Source of the DNA: Mesorhizobium sp. J8
Lineage (GTDB): Bacteria; Pseudomonadota; Alphaproteobacteria; Rhizobiales; Rhizobiaceae
Assembly: GCF_016591715.1 (NCBI RefSeq)
Contig: NZ_AP024109.1
Coordinates: 1,550,001 to 1,614,000, forward strand
DNA length: 64,000 bases
Direction: 5' to 3'
The notes below the pieces were generated by a model. The model ran no database searches and was not told the DNA's origin. It was given only the letters and a program-made list of their open reading frames with translations. The first letter of the stretch is position 1, and the number at the start of each line of letters is the position of its first letter. This document shows positions 19,558-28,814 of the stretch, piece after piece. A program made the position numbers and the translations under genes.

Positions 19558-20637
19558 TCAACAACCAGGATCACCGACGCCGTAGCGGAATCGCGCTATC
19601 ACATCATCCAGTGATACGTCCATGGCCCGCTCTAGATTCGCCCAATAATACTCGGCACTAGCGAGTAGCTCCTTGCTTTGGTCAGGTGCGCGTTCAGCCT
19701 TCCAGTACCTGATCAACGCGAGCATGGTAAGCCGCGCGAGAGCCGCAACTGGCAAAAGTGGAAGTTCTGACGCGTTTAGCGGCTGGCTCTGGTTGTACCC
19801 GGCGACAAAGGCAAACGCATCCTGCCAAGGGTGATCCTGAGAGCGGCCGATCAGATGCGCGACGGTATTGGCGGGATCAAAGATCACCGCGCTATGGACA
19901 GCGTCTCCAAAGTCAAGTATAGCCTTCACGAAAACATCGCTGTGCGAATCCACAACAACATTGTTTGGAGCGTAGTCACCGTGGATCACTTGCATTCTCA
20001 GACTAAGCAGCCTCGGCAGCACGCCTTCTTCGAAGAGCCTGAAGACCCTTTGAGCCAGTAGTCGGTGCTTGGGGTGTGGCGCGTACTCGACAAGTCCCGT
20101 CCAATGGAGAAAGTGCCTAATATCGTAAACTAAGCTGCGCGCGGCAGCCGGATGCTCAAATGATCGCAGCGCGACGTTTAGTCGCCCGAGCATGTCTCCT
20201 GCCTTAGTTAACTGCTCAACGTCGGCCTCCATTTGCTCCCACAGCAGGCCTTCGACAAAGCAAAAGACACTGAGTGTTCGGCAGAGTCCATCCCCCACGT
20301 CGATTGGAACGCTATCTCTTCCGTCAAGAGTGCGTTTGATCCGCTGTACCGGCAAGGCGTGGGCGGCATCGTCAAGATATCGCATCGCCTCAATCTGCAA
20401 CGCCGTAACTGGTTCAGGTTCGTCGGACGGTGACACCTTTACGAGGTATTCATTTGCTTTGACTTTAAGCCTGAACGTATGACCCTTTTCGCTGCCCAAT
20501 CGTTCAACGTGTCCACCAAGCCCATAGTGCCTCTCAAGCACGTTTTTCAACAGCACGGGATCGATGGGTTGGCTTGATGCAAGAAGGCTGCTCTCTTCTA
20601 GGAGTCGTTTTAGCACCGCGCCGGGTGATTTGTTCAT
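19558..20637 (-). CDS. Aminoglycoside-phosphotransferase-fold small-molecule kinase
   Basis: Predicted cytosolic kinase of the APH/choline-kinase fold, 359 residues. The catalytic loop is MQVIHGDYAPNNVVV (Brenner motif HGDxxxxN) and the metal-binding aspartate lies in AILDFGDAVHS. The first gene of its two-gene operon, a class III aminotransferase, ends 12 bases before this start. This kinase-plus-aminotransferase pairing is known from hydroxylysine kinase with phosphohydroxylysine phospho-lyase and from ethanolamine-phosphate phospho-lyase. I therefore infer phosphorylation of a hydroxylated amino acid or amino alcohol whose phosphate the partner eliminates. Aminoglycoside resistance is unlikely from context. 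The gene is intact. Confidence 0.82.
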   Translation of the reverse strand: MNKSPGAVLKRLLEESSLLASSQPIDPVLLKNVLERHYGLGGHVERLGSEKGHTFRLKVKANEYLVKVSPSDEPEPVTALQIEAMRYLDDAAHALPVQRIKRTLDGRDSVPIDVGDGLCRTLSVFCFVEGLLWEQMEADVEQLTKAGDMLGRLNVALRSFEHPAAARSLVYDIRHFLHWTGLVEYAPHPKHRLLAQRVFRLFEEGVLPRLLSLRMQVIHGDYAPNNVVVDSHSDVFVKAILDFGDAVHSAVIFDPANTVAHLIGRSQDHPWQDAFAFVAGYNQSQPLNASELPLLPVAALARLTMLALIRYWKAERAPDQSKELLASAEYYWANLERAMDVSLDDVIARFRYGVGDPGC

Positions 20638-20649
20638 GTTACTAGCTTC

Positions 20650-21978
20650 CTAAAGCTGCTGTTTCGCTACGATGGCAAAAGTCTCAAGGAGGCGGCTCAC
20701 ATCGGCAGCGGTGAAAGCGACTGGAGGTCTCACTTTCAACACATTACTCGCTCGGCCGGTCCGGCTGATCAGAACGCGACGATCGCGGAGGTTCTTGATG
20801 ATGCTTTCACAACGATTGGGATCGGGCTCAAGCGTCCTTCTATTCTTGACGATTTCTACTCCAAGGTACAAGCCGCTGCCTCTGATTTCCGCAACATAAG
20901 GAGAATCCCGTGTTAGCGCTTCAAGTCCTGCCATTAACGTGGCGCCATTGCTGGCAACGCGTTCACGCACATTCTCCTGCTCGAACACATCAAGCACTGC
21001 GGAAGCCGCAGCTACAGAAATCGACCGGCCACCCAGTGTATTGAAGTAGCTGACCTTCTGCCCAAATTCGTCAGATACCTCCGGGCGGAAGACGACGCCA
21101 GAGATGGGGAAGCCGTTCCCCATCGCCTTGCCCATCGTAACGATATCGGGGATCACGGCGTGCCGACTGAATCCCCACATCGAATCTCCGAACTGAGCGA
21201 ATCCCGATTGAACCTCGTCAGCAATGTAGAGACCACCTGCGGCATGAACCTCGTCGACCATTGCCTGCATAAAGCCAACTGGGTGAGTAAAAATGCCGTC
21301 GGATGTGAACGCGGAATCGGCGATCAAGGCTGCTAGTCTGTATCCATGCCGTTCGAGATCAACAATCGCGGAACGCACCTGATCCCGCATAAACTCCTCG
21401 AGAGAGCGTTCTTTATCGCAGAGCCTTGGGTCAGGAGCGGCAATGAGTCGGACATTCGGTCCGAGCGCGGACCCTTCCCCGAGCATTGGGGAAAAACTCG
21501 CGACCTCACGAGTGCGACCGTGAAACGCCCAACGAGTAGCAATGATACCTTCGCCGCCTGTATGAAATCTCGCGACACGAATCGCGAGATCGTTTGCTTC
21601 CGATCCAGTGCAGGGCAAGCTTAACTTCGACAGCTCAGCTGGGAATGTCGCAAGTAGACGCTCAGCATAGGCAACAAGTGGCTCCTGGGGGTACCGGGTA
21701 TCTACGTTGACTGCAGCCATCTGGCGGCAAACTGCATCGACGATATGCTTGTGCGCGTGGCCAACACCCGGAACGTTGTTATACGCGTCGAGATAGTCAT
21801 TGCCGTCGCCATCTATTAGGTGGGCACCAAAGCTCGAGGCAAACTCCACCGGAATCGTCTCCGAAAACTGGTAGCCAGGACCGAGCACTGCGTTCCGGCG
21901 TCGAATGATGTCTCGAAGTCTTTCAGGCAGGTGGCTGAAACCGGTCGCGGCCGCGAGATCGGTGTGGTTCGGGCTCAT
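20650..21978 (-). CDS. Class III PLP aminotransferase / phospho-lyase (AGXT2L-like)
   Basis: Predicted PLP enzyme of 442 residues. Landmarks are the N-terminal GYQFSETIPVEFASSFGAHL, the PLP-phosphate region PCTGSEANDLAIRVARFHTG, the cofactor aspartate in GGLYIADEVQSGFAQFG, the Schiff-base lysine in DIVTMGKAMGNGFPISGVVF, and TLGGRSISVAAASAVLDV. The overall look is that of ethanolamine-phosphate and phosphohydroxylysine phospho-lyases rather than ornithine or acetylornithine transaminases. It is the first gene of an operon with the kinase that follows 12 bp downstream, which supports a phosphorylate-then-eliminate pathway. No NifA-type site or sigma54 promoter is visible in the 160 bp upstream. 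Confidence 0.83.
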   Translation of the reverse strand: MSPNHTDLAAATGFSHLPERLRDIIRRRNAVLGPGYQFSETIPVEFASSFGAHLIDGDGNDYLDAYNNVPGVGHAHKHIVDAVCRQMAAVNVDTRYPQEPLVAYAERLLATFPAELSKLSLPCTGSEANDLAIRVARFHTGGEGIIATRWAFHGRTREVASFSPMLGEGSALGPNVRLIAAPDPRLCDKERSLEEFMRDQVRSAIVDLERHGYRLAALIADSAFTSDGIFTHPVGFMQAMVDEVHAAGGLYIADEVQSGFAQFGDSMWGFSRHAVIPDIVTMGKAMGNGFPISGVVFRPEVSDEFGQKVSYFNTLGGRSISVAAASAVLDVFEQENVRERVASNGATLMAGLEALTRDSPYVAEIRGSGLYLGVEIVKNRRTLEPDPNRCESIIKNLRDRRVLISRTGRASNVLKVRPPVAFTAADVSRLLETFAIVAKQQL

Positions 21979-22509
21979 CTCAGCGTGACAGTAAACGGTC
22001 GAAGGAAATCACCGAGATTTTCGTCAGGTCAGATACTGTCTGGCGAAAAAGAGCAACGTCTCGCGTGAGATTGATGGGCCTTAGCTGAACGCGGGGTGTT
22101 ATAATCGCGTTAGCTGTTGTGAAAAAGCATAAGTTCATGAGAGTGTCCCTAGGCCTGCTTTAGTCCCATCCTCGATTGGCAGTAGACAGCCCATAGCCGC
22201 GGGATTCCAATTCAGTTTCCAGATTGTCGTCATCTTGCGACAAGATGACGGTACGGGGCGGCGGTGGCTGGAGCATGCGAGCGGGTGAAGCGCGCCGCAG
22301 GTCGGCCCGCGATCCGCCGGCGCCGTTCGCCAGCGCGCTGCGCCCGATACTCGACGACCGCCGTTTACTCTGCAATGCCCTTCCAAAAATCTGGATCAAT
22401 GCTGCGCGAAGATTGGGTGTCGTGGGTTCAAGCACACCCATCGTGAGATCAGGGGATCGCATATGGTTTTTGGGGGACTTGAAGTTGGGCTGAGAAGGGA
22501 TGTTCTCGT

Positions 22510-22830
22510 TGTTTGCGCAAGGAGCGCAAACAAGCGCTGTCGCGGCTGAACGACTATGAGGTGGCGCCCAGCCACGACACCTTTTCGCGGCTGTTGAGGC
22601 TGCTTGACCCAGAGACGTTCGGACGTGCTTTCGCCGCCTTTGCCGCAGGCTTCTCGCGGGCATGCCACGAGGTGGTCTCGCTTGATGCCAAGGCGCTGCG
22701 GTGAGGCTATGAGACCTTGCGGCTAGCCCGCCACTGACGGTGTCGGCCTTTGCCATCGAGACGCGGCTGTGTCTGGCGGTGGTGTCGCCGGGCAAAGACG
22801 AAAACGAGATCGAGGCAGCTTTCAAATCTC
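22510..22830 (+). pseudogene. ISAs1-family transposase relic
   Basis: The plus strand reads APSHDTFSRLLRLLDPETFG, then RAFAAFAAGFSRACHEVVSL with DAKALR-stop, then SAFAIETRLCLAVVSPGKDE-like text in another frame. This is the early-middle region of ISAs1/H-repeat transposases (usual phrase VVALDGKALR). Stops and frameshifts inactivate it. Confidence 0.7.
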
Positions 22831-22835
22831 CGAGA

Positions 22836-23801
22836 TCAGTTCACACCATTCCCTTTGTATTTCCGGCCGCAAGTATTTTTAGCCGCTGAAGAGGCCGGCT
22901 TGGACGAGCGAAGCGCTCGAGTCTGGGTTCTCGATTTTATATGGGTGTTGAAATCCGCCAGATGAACATCGAATTGAAGCAGGGATTCACGGGCCGCTTG
23001 TGCACGACGTCCGGCAATTAATGCCCCCAGCACTTCCGCCACTGCAAACGCGGGGGTCATCGTGTGAATGAATGAGGGGCTTTCGGTTTGGACTAGGACG
23101 ACGTCGTCGGCGACTCTGGCGAGTGGAGCGACCTTACTGTCGGTAATGGCGACAATGGGAATGCGACGATGATGCGCATATTTTGCGAGATCAACCGTTA
23201 CGCGAGTGTAAGGGAACACGCTTGTCGCAAACAGCACATCCTCTCGGGCGGCACGAGCAAACGCATCCGTTCCCGTGCCGGCCACCGCATCGAGCAGGAC
23301 GGATTTTTCCCCGATCATGGACAAGATATAATGCAGATGCCAGACAATCGAGTGGCTCGATCTAAGGCCGATGCAATAGACGCGTTTGGCAGATGCAAGG
23401 CGCCGCGCGCTCGAAACTATAGCGTCAAGTTGGGTGGGTTCGGTCAGATGGACGATTTGCGCCGCGTGTGTTTGAAGAATCTCGCGAGCGAAACCTTGGT
23501 CGCCCTTGAGTTTCTGGGTCACTACTTGCGCGTCAGCCCTTCGTGCGAAACCCACATCGCCGCTGCGAACCGCGTCAGCGTACATTTGTCGAAGTTCTTC
23601 GTAACCCTCGAGGCCAACATGCTTGGCCAGCCTTGTCATAGTGGCCGGGTGTACCCCGGCCAAGCGCGCTTGATCTCGCATTGACAACAGCGCAACGTCA
23701 TGTGGATGATCGATAATGTAGCGCGCCGCCAATTGGAACTGTCTCGACATTGTATCGAAACCGGTAACCAATTGCTCCGAGAGGGGTCCGTCAGCCATCA
23801 C
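22836..23801 (-). CDS. RpiR-family transcriptional regulator with SIS domain
   Basis: Predicted cytosolic repressor/activator of 321 residues. The N-terminal RpiR helix-turn-helix spans about residues 1-80 (MSRQFQLAARYIIDHPHDVA, then RDQARLAGVHPATMTRLAKH). The C-terminal SIS domain, normally a sugar- or phosphosugar-sensing fold, includes RVYCIGLRSSHSIVWHLHYI and PIVAITDSKVAPLARVADDV. The C-terminal 25 residues (RTQTRALRSSKPASSAAK onward) look atypical, and the stop lies within sequence bordering the ISAs1 relic, so the natural end may have been altered. It follows the BKACE gene by 108 bp on the same strand and is the likely local regulator of that gene and perhaps of the divergent aminotransferase. 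Confidence 0.83.
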   Translation of the reverse strand: MMADGPLSEQLVTGFDTMSRQFQLAARYIIDHPHDVALLSMRDQARLAGVHPATMTRLAKHVGLEGYEELRQMYADAVRSGDVGFARRADAQVVTQKLKGDQGFAREILQTHAAQIVHLTEPTQLDAIVSSARRLASAKRVYCIGLRSSHSIVWHLHYILSMIGEKSVLLDAVAGTGTDAFARAAREDVLFATSVFPYTRVTVDLAKYAHHRRIPIVAITDSKVAPLARVADDVVLVQTESPSFIHTMTPAFAVAEVLGALIAGRRAQAARESLLQFDVHLADFNTHIKSRTQTRALRSSKPASSAAKNTCGRKYKGNGVN

Positions 23802-23909
23802 AAAGACGTAGCGATATGTGATGACTTATGCAACACGTGTTCCTTCGTTTGCGACAGGTTGGCGTACCCGTTTCACTTCCGGGGAGGTCTTTGATGAGAC
23901 CGAACTAGG

Positions 23910-24743
23910 CTACCATAGCTCATGCCAGGCCTGACGCAGCGCGGCGGCATCAGCGCTGCGAAGCCCGACGTGTTGGAGAGCTTTCGCTACACCAGCGACT
24001 AACTCGGCATTTGACTCGGCCAGACTCCCGTCGGCAAGCCGGCGGTTGTTCTCAAATCCGACGCGTATATGTCCGCCGAGCAGAGCCGCCGCGGTCACGC
24101 AGGCGGTTTCGCGTTCGCCGAAAGCGCACACGCTCCAATGTGCAAAACGCGGCTTAGCCGCATCGATGAACGGCAACAGGTCGGCCGGACGCGATTTCTG
24201 ACCCGGCGTGTAACGGCCGAGTACGAAAAGAACGGGAACATCGTTCCACGGGATCATCCCTCGGCGGTGGTACTCCTTTAGACGGAACGCCTCGTCCCGA
24301 TCGTAAAGGATGACCTGCGCCAGAATTTCCTCCGCGCGGATCCAAGACAGCAACGATGCGAAGGCGAATTCGTGAGTCTCGGTCGGGACCAATTCGCGCA
24401 ACGCCAAAGAAACGGCTTGCGGTCTGGTTTCCTTGATGACCGCGATCTGTTGCTCCGGAGTATAGCGACCTAGCGCTTCACTCGTTACTTGGATAATCAT
24501 TTCGTCGCCGACCACTTTACCGATGGCTTGTATGACCTCGCGATATGCCGCGGCATCGAGAAGATGTCCGCCGTCTCGGTCCCGAACGTGGACGTGGATC
24601 AGGCACGCGCCCGCTTCGAGGCACTCCTGTGCCGTTCGCGCCAGTTCAAAGGGCCCGAGCGGCAGGGCAGGATGGTCGGCTTTATTCAGCCTGCCGCCGT
24701 TGGGTGCGACGCAAATCGCTGTCGGCTGTTCAGCATCGCTCAT
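23910..24743 (-). CDS. BKACE-family (DUF849) beta-keto acid cleavage enzyme
   Basis: Predicted Zn-dependent enzyme that cleaves a beta-keto acid with acetyl-CoA, giving acetoacetate and a CoA ester. 3-keto-5-aminohexanoate cleavage enzyme of lysine fermentation is the founding member, but substrates in the family vary widely. The open frame extends further upstream, but family homology begins with APNGGRLNKADHPALP, and the ATG at 24743 has AGGAG upstream, giving 277 residues. Metal ligands are visible as HxH in GACLIHVHVRDRDG and the glutamate in HIRVGFENNRRLADG. It is followed on the strand by an RpiR regulator and is divergent from a class III aminotransferase, so a transaminate-then-cleave route for an amino acid is plausible. 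Confidence 0.85.
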   Translation of the reverse strand: MSDAEQPTAICVAPNGGRLNKADHPALPLGPFELARTAQECLEAGACLIHVHVRDRDGGHLLDAAAYREVIQAIGKVVGDEMIIQVTSEALGRYTPEQQIAVIKETRPQAVSLALRELVPTETHEFAFASLLSWIRAEEILAQVILYDRDEAFRLKEYHRRGMIPWNDVPVLFVLGRYTPGQKSRPADLLPFIDAAKPRFAHWSVCAFGERETACVTAAALLGGHIRVGFENNRRLADGSLAESNAELVAGVAKALQHVGLRSADAAALRQAWHELW

Positions 24744-25089
24744 TTCACGCCGGCTCCTTTTTCCACGAAGAGTGAACGCGCAAACGCCCCCCAGCTTGGT
24801 ATAACTATCAATGATCCATGCAGAACGTAATTGCAAGCGAATGAAACATCCGTTGCTAATGACATTCAGTTCACGATATATGACGATCACCCGCGCCTCC
24901 GGGGCAGGATCATGGTCAGCACTCGGGCGGTTGGGCCGCATTCGCCTCCTCGGTTCGGGAAGTGATCCGACCGGTGCATAGAGGAAATTATGAAACATAT
25001 GTTGCGCGAAGAATCGAGTTCGATTAGTATCGGAGCTGGACAACGCGACTTATCGTTCAGTTGGCAGGCCTATCAAGCATGAGACTTCC

Positions 25090-26424
25090 ATGAGCAAAAT
25101 TTTGCATCGCTCGATTCACGCCGACCTGCCGGTCGCTGTTGGCGGTCGTGGGATCGAGTTGTTTGACGCCAATGGCAGGGCTTATATCGACGCATCTGGA
25201 GGTGCCGCCGTTTCGTGCCTGGGTCATAACCATCCGGACGTGCTGGCGGCATTGCATGCTCAGCTCGATAAACTTGCCTACGCCCATACGGGTTTCTTTA
25301 CCACTGAAATCGCAGAACGGTTGGCGGATCGCCTTATATCGGATTCGCCCGATGGTATCGACTATGTTTATTTGGTCAGCGGAGGCTCCGAAGCGATGGA
25401 GGCCGCGCTGAAAATGGCGCGTCAGTACTTTGTTGAGAAAGGAGAGAGTCAGCGCAGGCACGTCATCGCACGCCGTCAAAGCTACCACGGCAATACGCTG
25501 GGCGCGCTGGCAACTGGCGGCAATGAGTGGCGCCGGGCTCAGTTCAGGCCACTGCTTGTAGAAACTCACCACATAGCGCCATGCTACGTATACCGCGGTC
25601 GGTTAGCTGCCGAGAGCGAGCATCAATACGGAGAGCGCGTTGCAAACGAGCTCGAGGCGAAAATCTTCGAGCTCGGATCCGATAAAGTGATCGCATTCGT
25701 TGCGGAAACGGTCGTTGGCGCGACGTTAGGCGGGGTGCCAGCTGTCGACGGCTACTTCAAGAGAATCCGCGAAATCTGTGACCGCTACGGAGTTCTCCTG
25801 ATCCTTGACGAGGTGATGTGCGGCATGGGGCGCACCGGAACGGTGCACGCATACGAACAGGAAGGCATAGTGCCGGACCTGATCGCGGTCGCCAAAGGAT
25901 TGGGGGGTGGCTATCAGCCCGTCGGCGCGGTACTTTTGGGCCGCCATATTTACGACGCCTTCGCTACAGGGTCGGGCTTCTTCCAACATGGCCATACGTA
26001 CATGGGGCACCCAATGGCCGCGGCTGCCGCTCTCGCGGTGCAGGACGTCGTCCGAGAGCATGGCCTCCTCAACAACGTTGTCCAGATGGGGAAATTGCTC
26101 AATCGTCGGCTCCAAGAGCGCTTCTTTAACCATTATCATGTCGGTGACATTCGCGGGCGGGGCCTCTTCCGGGGAATAGAAATTGTTGCCGAACGCGGGG
26201 ATAAGTCGCCGTTCGACCCGGCGCGGAAAGTCAATGCCACCATTAAAAGAGAAGCCATGACGCGCGGGCTGATGGTGTACCCGATGGGTGGCACGATCGA
26301 CGGGGTGCGAGGTGACCACATCCTGCTGGCGCCCCCTTTTATCGTCAGCGCTAGCCAGATCGACACGATCGTGGAGCGTTTGGGCGATGCGGTGGACGCT
26401 GCGGTCGCTCGCAGCGTTGCCTGA
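25090..26424 (+). CDS. Class III PLP-dependent aminotransferase
   Basis: Predicted omega- or beta-amino-acid aminotransferase of 444 residues. The N-terminus GIELFDANGRAYIDASGGAA, the PLP-phosphate region YLVSGGSEAMEAALKMARQY, the aspartate of VLLILDEVMCGMGRTG, the Schiff-base lysine of DLIAVAKGLGGGYQPVGAVL, and GHTYMGHPMAAAAALAV are all present. The family includes beta-alanine, taurine, diaminobutyrate and DAPA aminotransferases; the substrate is not readable. It is divergent from the BKACE gene with 346 bp between the starts, and is separate in sequence and lineage from the aminotransferase at 20650. No sigma54 promoter is convincing upstream. Confidence 0.85.
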   Translation: MSKILHRSIHADLPVAVGGRGIELFDANGRAYIDASGGAAVSCLGHNHPDVLAALHAQLDKLAYAHTGFFTTEIAERLADRLISDSPDGIDYVYLVSGGSEAMEAALKMARQYFVEKGESQRRHVIARRQSYHGNTLGALATGGNEWRRAQFRPLLVETHHIAPCYVYRGRLAAESEHQYGERVANELEAKIFELGSDKVIAFVAETVVGATLGGVPAVDGYFKRIREICDRYGVLLILDEVMCGMGRTGTVHAYEQEGIVPDLIAVAKGLGGGYQPVGAVLLGRHIYDAFATGSGFFQHGHTYMGHPMAAAAALAVQDVVREHGLLNNVVQMGKLLNRRLQERFFNHYHVGDIRGRGLFRGIEIVAERGDKSPFDPARKVNATIKREAMTRGLMVYPMGGTIDGVRGDHILLAPPFIVSASQIDTIVERLGDAVDAAVARSVA

Positions 26425-26639
26425 CAAGAGCGAACTTGCGCCAGATGTCTGGAATAACGCAATGCGATATCACTTCTTAAATGCCCGGTGAAGCTTTCAA
26501 TTACCCGCATCGTCGGATTGATCCAATGGAGACACCGAAGCGATGTCGTGCAAGCGGGTCATGCCGCGGCAGACGACCCTATTGCCGCGAGGCGGATCAT
26601 GGTTGCGGGCGAAATAGCCGCCAACCATGGATTTGCAGC

Positions 26640-27033
26640 AGGTAAGCGGCGTGCCGGGTCGTTGGAAGCCCGGTCGCGTTCGAGACGCGACATCACAGGA
26701 TTCTTAGACAACATCGATCATGAGTTGCTGCTTAGGGCTGTGCGAAAGCACACCAAATTCCCGCGGATTGCACTCAATGTCGTGCGTTGGTTGAAAGCTC
26801 CGGCGTCGATGGCAGATGGCAGCTTGCTTGCCAGGGACAGGGGAACGCCGCAGGGCGCGGTCATTTCGCCACTGCTGGAAAACCTGTGCATTACGTGTTT
26901 GACTTGGCTCGAAACGGATCCCCCGGCGTGACGTTCGAACGGTATAATAGATGCATGACATCATCTGCCGCTGCCGCATTGAACGACAAGCTATGGCTCT
27001 CCGGGCGATGCTGCAACGCCGGTTCACCGCATA
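26640..27033 (+). pseudogene. Group II intron reverse transcriptase/maturase relic
   Basis: Frames read GFLDNIDHELLLRAVRKHTK, then IALNVVRWLKAPASMADGSL with LARDRGTPQGAVISPLLENL, then HYVFDLARNGSPGVTFERYN. This is the RT domain of group II intron proteins up to the position of the catalytic YADD, which is destroyed (FERYN then stop). Flanking intron RNA domains are not recognisable. Confidence 0.75.
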
Positions 27034-27054
27034 CGGATTGATGTAGGGTCAGCC

Positions 27055-27265
27055 GCGAGTGGACCTCGCCAAGGCCATCCGCTGCAGCCTCAATCGCTGG
27101 GAGGCGGTCTGCGGTTTCAAGGTGGCTTGTCGAGATGACCAACGATGCCGCCGAACGGGTGATCCGCCCGCTGACGCTCGAACGACGCTACTGGAACTTC
27201 CTCGACTTCGGACTCCGGCGGCGAGCGCGCCGTCGTCTTCCACGCCCTGATCGTCACTTCTTAAT
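27055..27265 (+). pseudogene. IS66 TnpC C-terminal relic
   Basis: The frame reads DLAKAIRCSLNRWEAVCGF, then, shifted, EMTNDAAERVIRPLTLERRY. This is the conserved C-terminal region of IS66 transposases (ALxYxLxRWxxLxRFLxDG, then NNxAERxIRPxxLGRKNxLF). It is short and frameshifted. Confidence 0.65.
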
Positions 27266-27329
27266 GCCGACCGCCGAACTATGCCGAGCGGCAGCGTTTC
27301 CGCCAGGTTCGGCATACTAACCGCGCCAA

Positions 27330-27785
27330 TTGAGCGCACGGAGCACGATCAGCTTTTTTGACGGGAATATGTTTCAGTGCCGTTAACATTAAGTATTCTT
27401 CGTAAGTAAGTGAGAGCGTGCGGCGAAACACATAATAGTAAACGGATTGGACGCATACAATAATGGATTGTTAGAGTGATTGTTGTTAAATGTAATACTC
27501 GAAGTTTGAAAGCTTACGATATAAACGTGTACAGTGGTCCTTTAGTATAAAGGTCTGCATGCCGGCAAGTTCATAGACGATTGCTCGCATGTTCCTTCCC
27601 AGGAGGGGCGCGCGGCGTAGAATACTGGGTGCCCTTTTATCGATTACCTTCTGAGGCACCGAGCTTTGCGTCCATTAACCCTGTCAGGTCGTCTGCGCGT
27701 CCAAGTTCGGAGTGGGCAGCAAGAGTCCGCTCCATCTGTACTTGCCATGCGGTAGAATGTCGCCGCGCTACCGGAAGGCGCAAAG
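27330..27785. other. AT-rich non-coding stretch
   Basis: From about 27340 to 27560 the sequence is much richer in A and T than its surroundings, with no supported open frame. It lies downstream of the Ddl-like gene's stop and of the IS66 relic. I see no clear terminator hairpin, promoter or repeat in it. Confidence 0.45.
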
Positions 27786-28814
27786 TCACTTCCGACTCTG
27801 GCGGATAGAGGTTCCGAAATACCGCCTATGGGCGACATCCAGAATGCGATTGATCAAGCTTGAGTAGCTGTGTCCGGCCGCATTGGCGGCCACCCAGTAC
27901 GAGAACCCCTTTGCGAGGAACGGATTGGCGTTGATCTCTAAAACAAAAGGCTGGCCGGAGCGGTCGATCCGGAGGTCGACACGAGCATAATCACGGCACT
28001 GGCAGGCGCGGAATGTCGCAATCGAAATATCCCGCAGGACCCTAGCTAACCTGCTCTCGATCTCGGCCGGGCAAATCTTCGCTACTGCCGCAGCCGCCAT
28101 GTATTTCGCCTCCCAGGTCATAAGACGCATTGCGCGGTCACCGAAGTTTTGCTCGACAAGAGGCAATACATCGGGTTCTCCGTTTCCAAGCAGCGGAACG
28201 CTTATTTCCCGCCCCTCGATGTATTCTTCAACAAGCGCTGCCTGCGCATACTCTTCGACAATCACTTCCACCGCCCGCTTTAGCTCAGCAGGTTCATGAA
28301 TGAGCTGCAATCCGAGGCTGTCCCCCTCCCGAACCGGCTTCGCCACCACTGGAAATCTCAGGTCGCCGATATTCTCATAGCCTCGGTGCATCACCCGAAA
28401 GTTCGGTGTCGGCACACCGCTGTCGCGGATGAGTATCTTGGTGACGACCTTGTCGTTGGCAAGCTCATGTCCCAGCGGGCTCGCTCCTATGTACGGAAGG
28501 CCGGCCATCTCGAGCATGGCAGGAACGTGGGAGAAACGCGACTCGCCCTGAATTCCACAAGCTATGTTGAAGACGAATCCTGAAGGGCGGGCCTGCGAAT
28601 CGGGCGGCATGAACCGCTCTAGCGTAGCCAGCATGCCTTTATCGCCCTCACACAGCAGCACCTCGTGGCCGCCCTCTTGTAGCGCCGCCACCACATTCTC
28701 TTGGAGCGCCGCCACCACACCATCGCGGTCCCACTCTGGCAAAGGCTTCGGCTGCCGGCCGAACCGGTTAATCACCCCCGTAACGTATCTGTTCGTAACA
28801 ACGGCTACTCGCAT
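27786..28814 (-). CDS. D-alanine-D-alanine-ligase-like ATP-grasp enzyme
   Basis: Predicted ATP-grasp ligase of 342 residues with Ddl architecture. The N-terminal domain starts MRVAVVTNRYVTGVINRFG, the central lid region contains GIQGESRFSHVPAMLEMAGL and GASPLGHELANDKVVTKIL, the nucleotide-binding lysine lies in FPVVAKPVREGDSLGL, EEYIEGREISVPLLG follows, and the magnesium ligands are in YARVDLRIDRSGQPFVLEIN then ANPFL. The divergent N-terminus and the lack of the usual HGxxGEDG wording make a peptidoglycan role unlikely; an amino-acid or peptide ligase is more plausible. An in-frame 24-bp tandem duplication adds eight residues (VVAALQEN/VVAALQEG). A sigma54 promoter with a NifA-type site lies 208 bp upstream. 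Confidence 0.82.
   Translation of the reverse strand: MRVAVVTNRYVTGVINRFGRQPKPLPEWDRDGVVAALQENVVAALQEGGHEVLLCEGDKGMLATLERFMPPDSQARPSGFVFNIACGIQGESRFSHVPAMLEMAGLPYIGASPLGHELANDKVVTKILIRDSGVPTPNFRVMHRGYENIGDLRFPVVAKPVREGDSLGLQLIHEPAELKRAVEVIVEEYAQAALVEEYIEGREISVPLLGNGEPDVLPLVEQNFGDRAMRLMTWEAKYMAAAAVAKICPAEIESRLARVLRDISIATFRACQCRDYARVDLRIDRSGQPFVLEINANPFLAKGFSYWVAANAAGHSYSSLINRILDVAHRRYFGTSIRQSRK
28675..28722 (-). repeat. 24-bp tandem duplication inside the Ddl-like gene
   Basis: Two adjacent 24-bp units (28675-28698 and 28699-28722) differ at only a few bases and encode VVAALQEN followed by VVAALQEG on the minus strand. The duplication keeps the reading frame. Confidence 0.85.

Noticed and set aside
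24744..25043. N-terminal 100-codon extension of the BKACE frame
   Set aside because: Family homology begins after the ATG at 24743, which has an AGGAG site; the extension is low-complexity translation of the intergenic region.
27330..27560. AT-rich block as a possible origin or centromere-like site
   Set aside because: No iterated repeats, no rep or par gene nearby, and no palindromes stood out.
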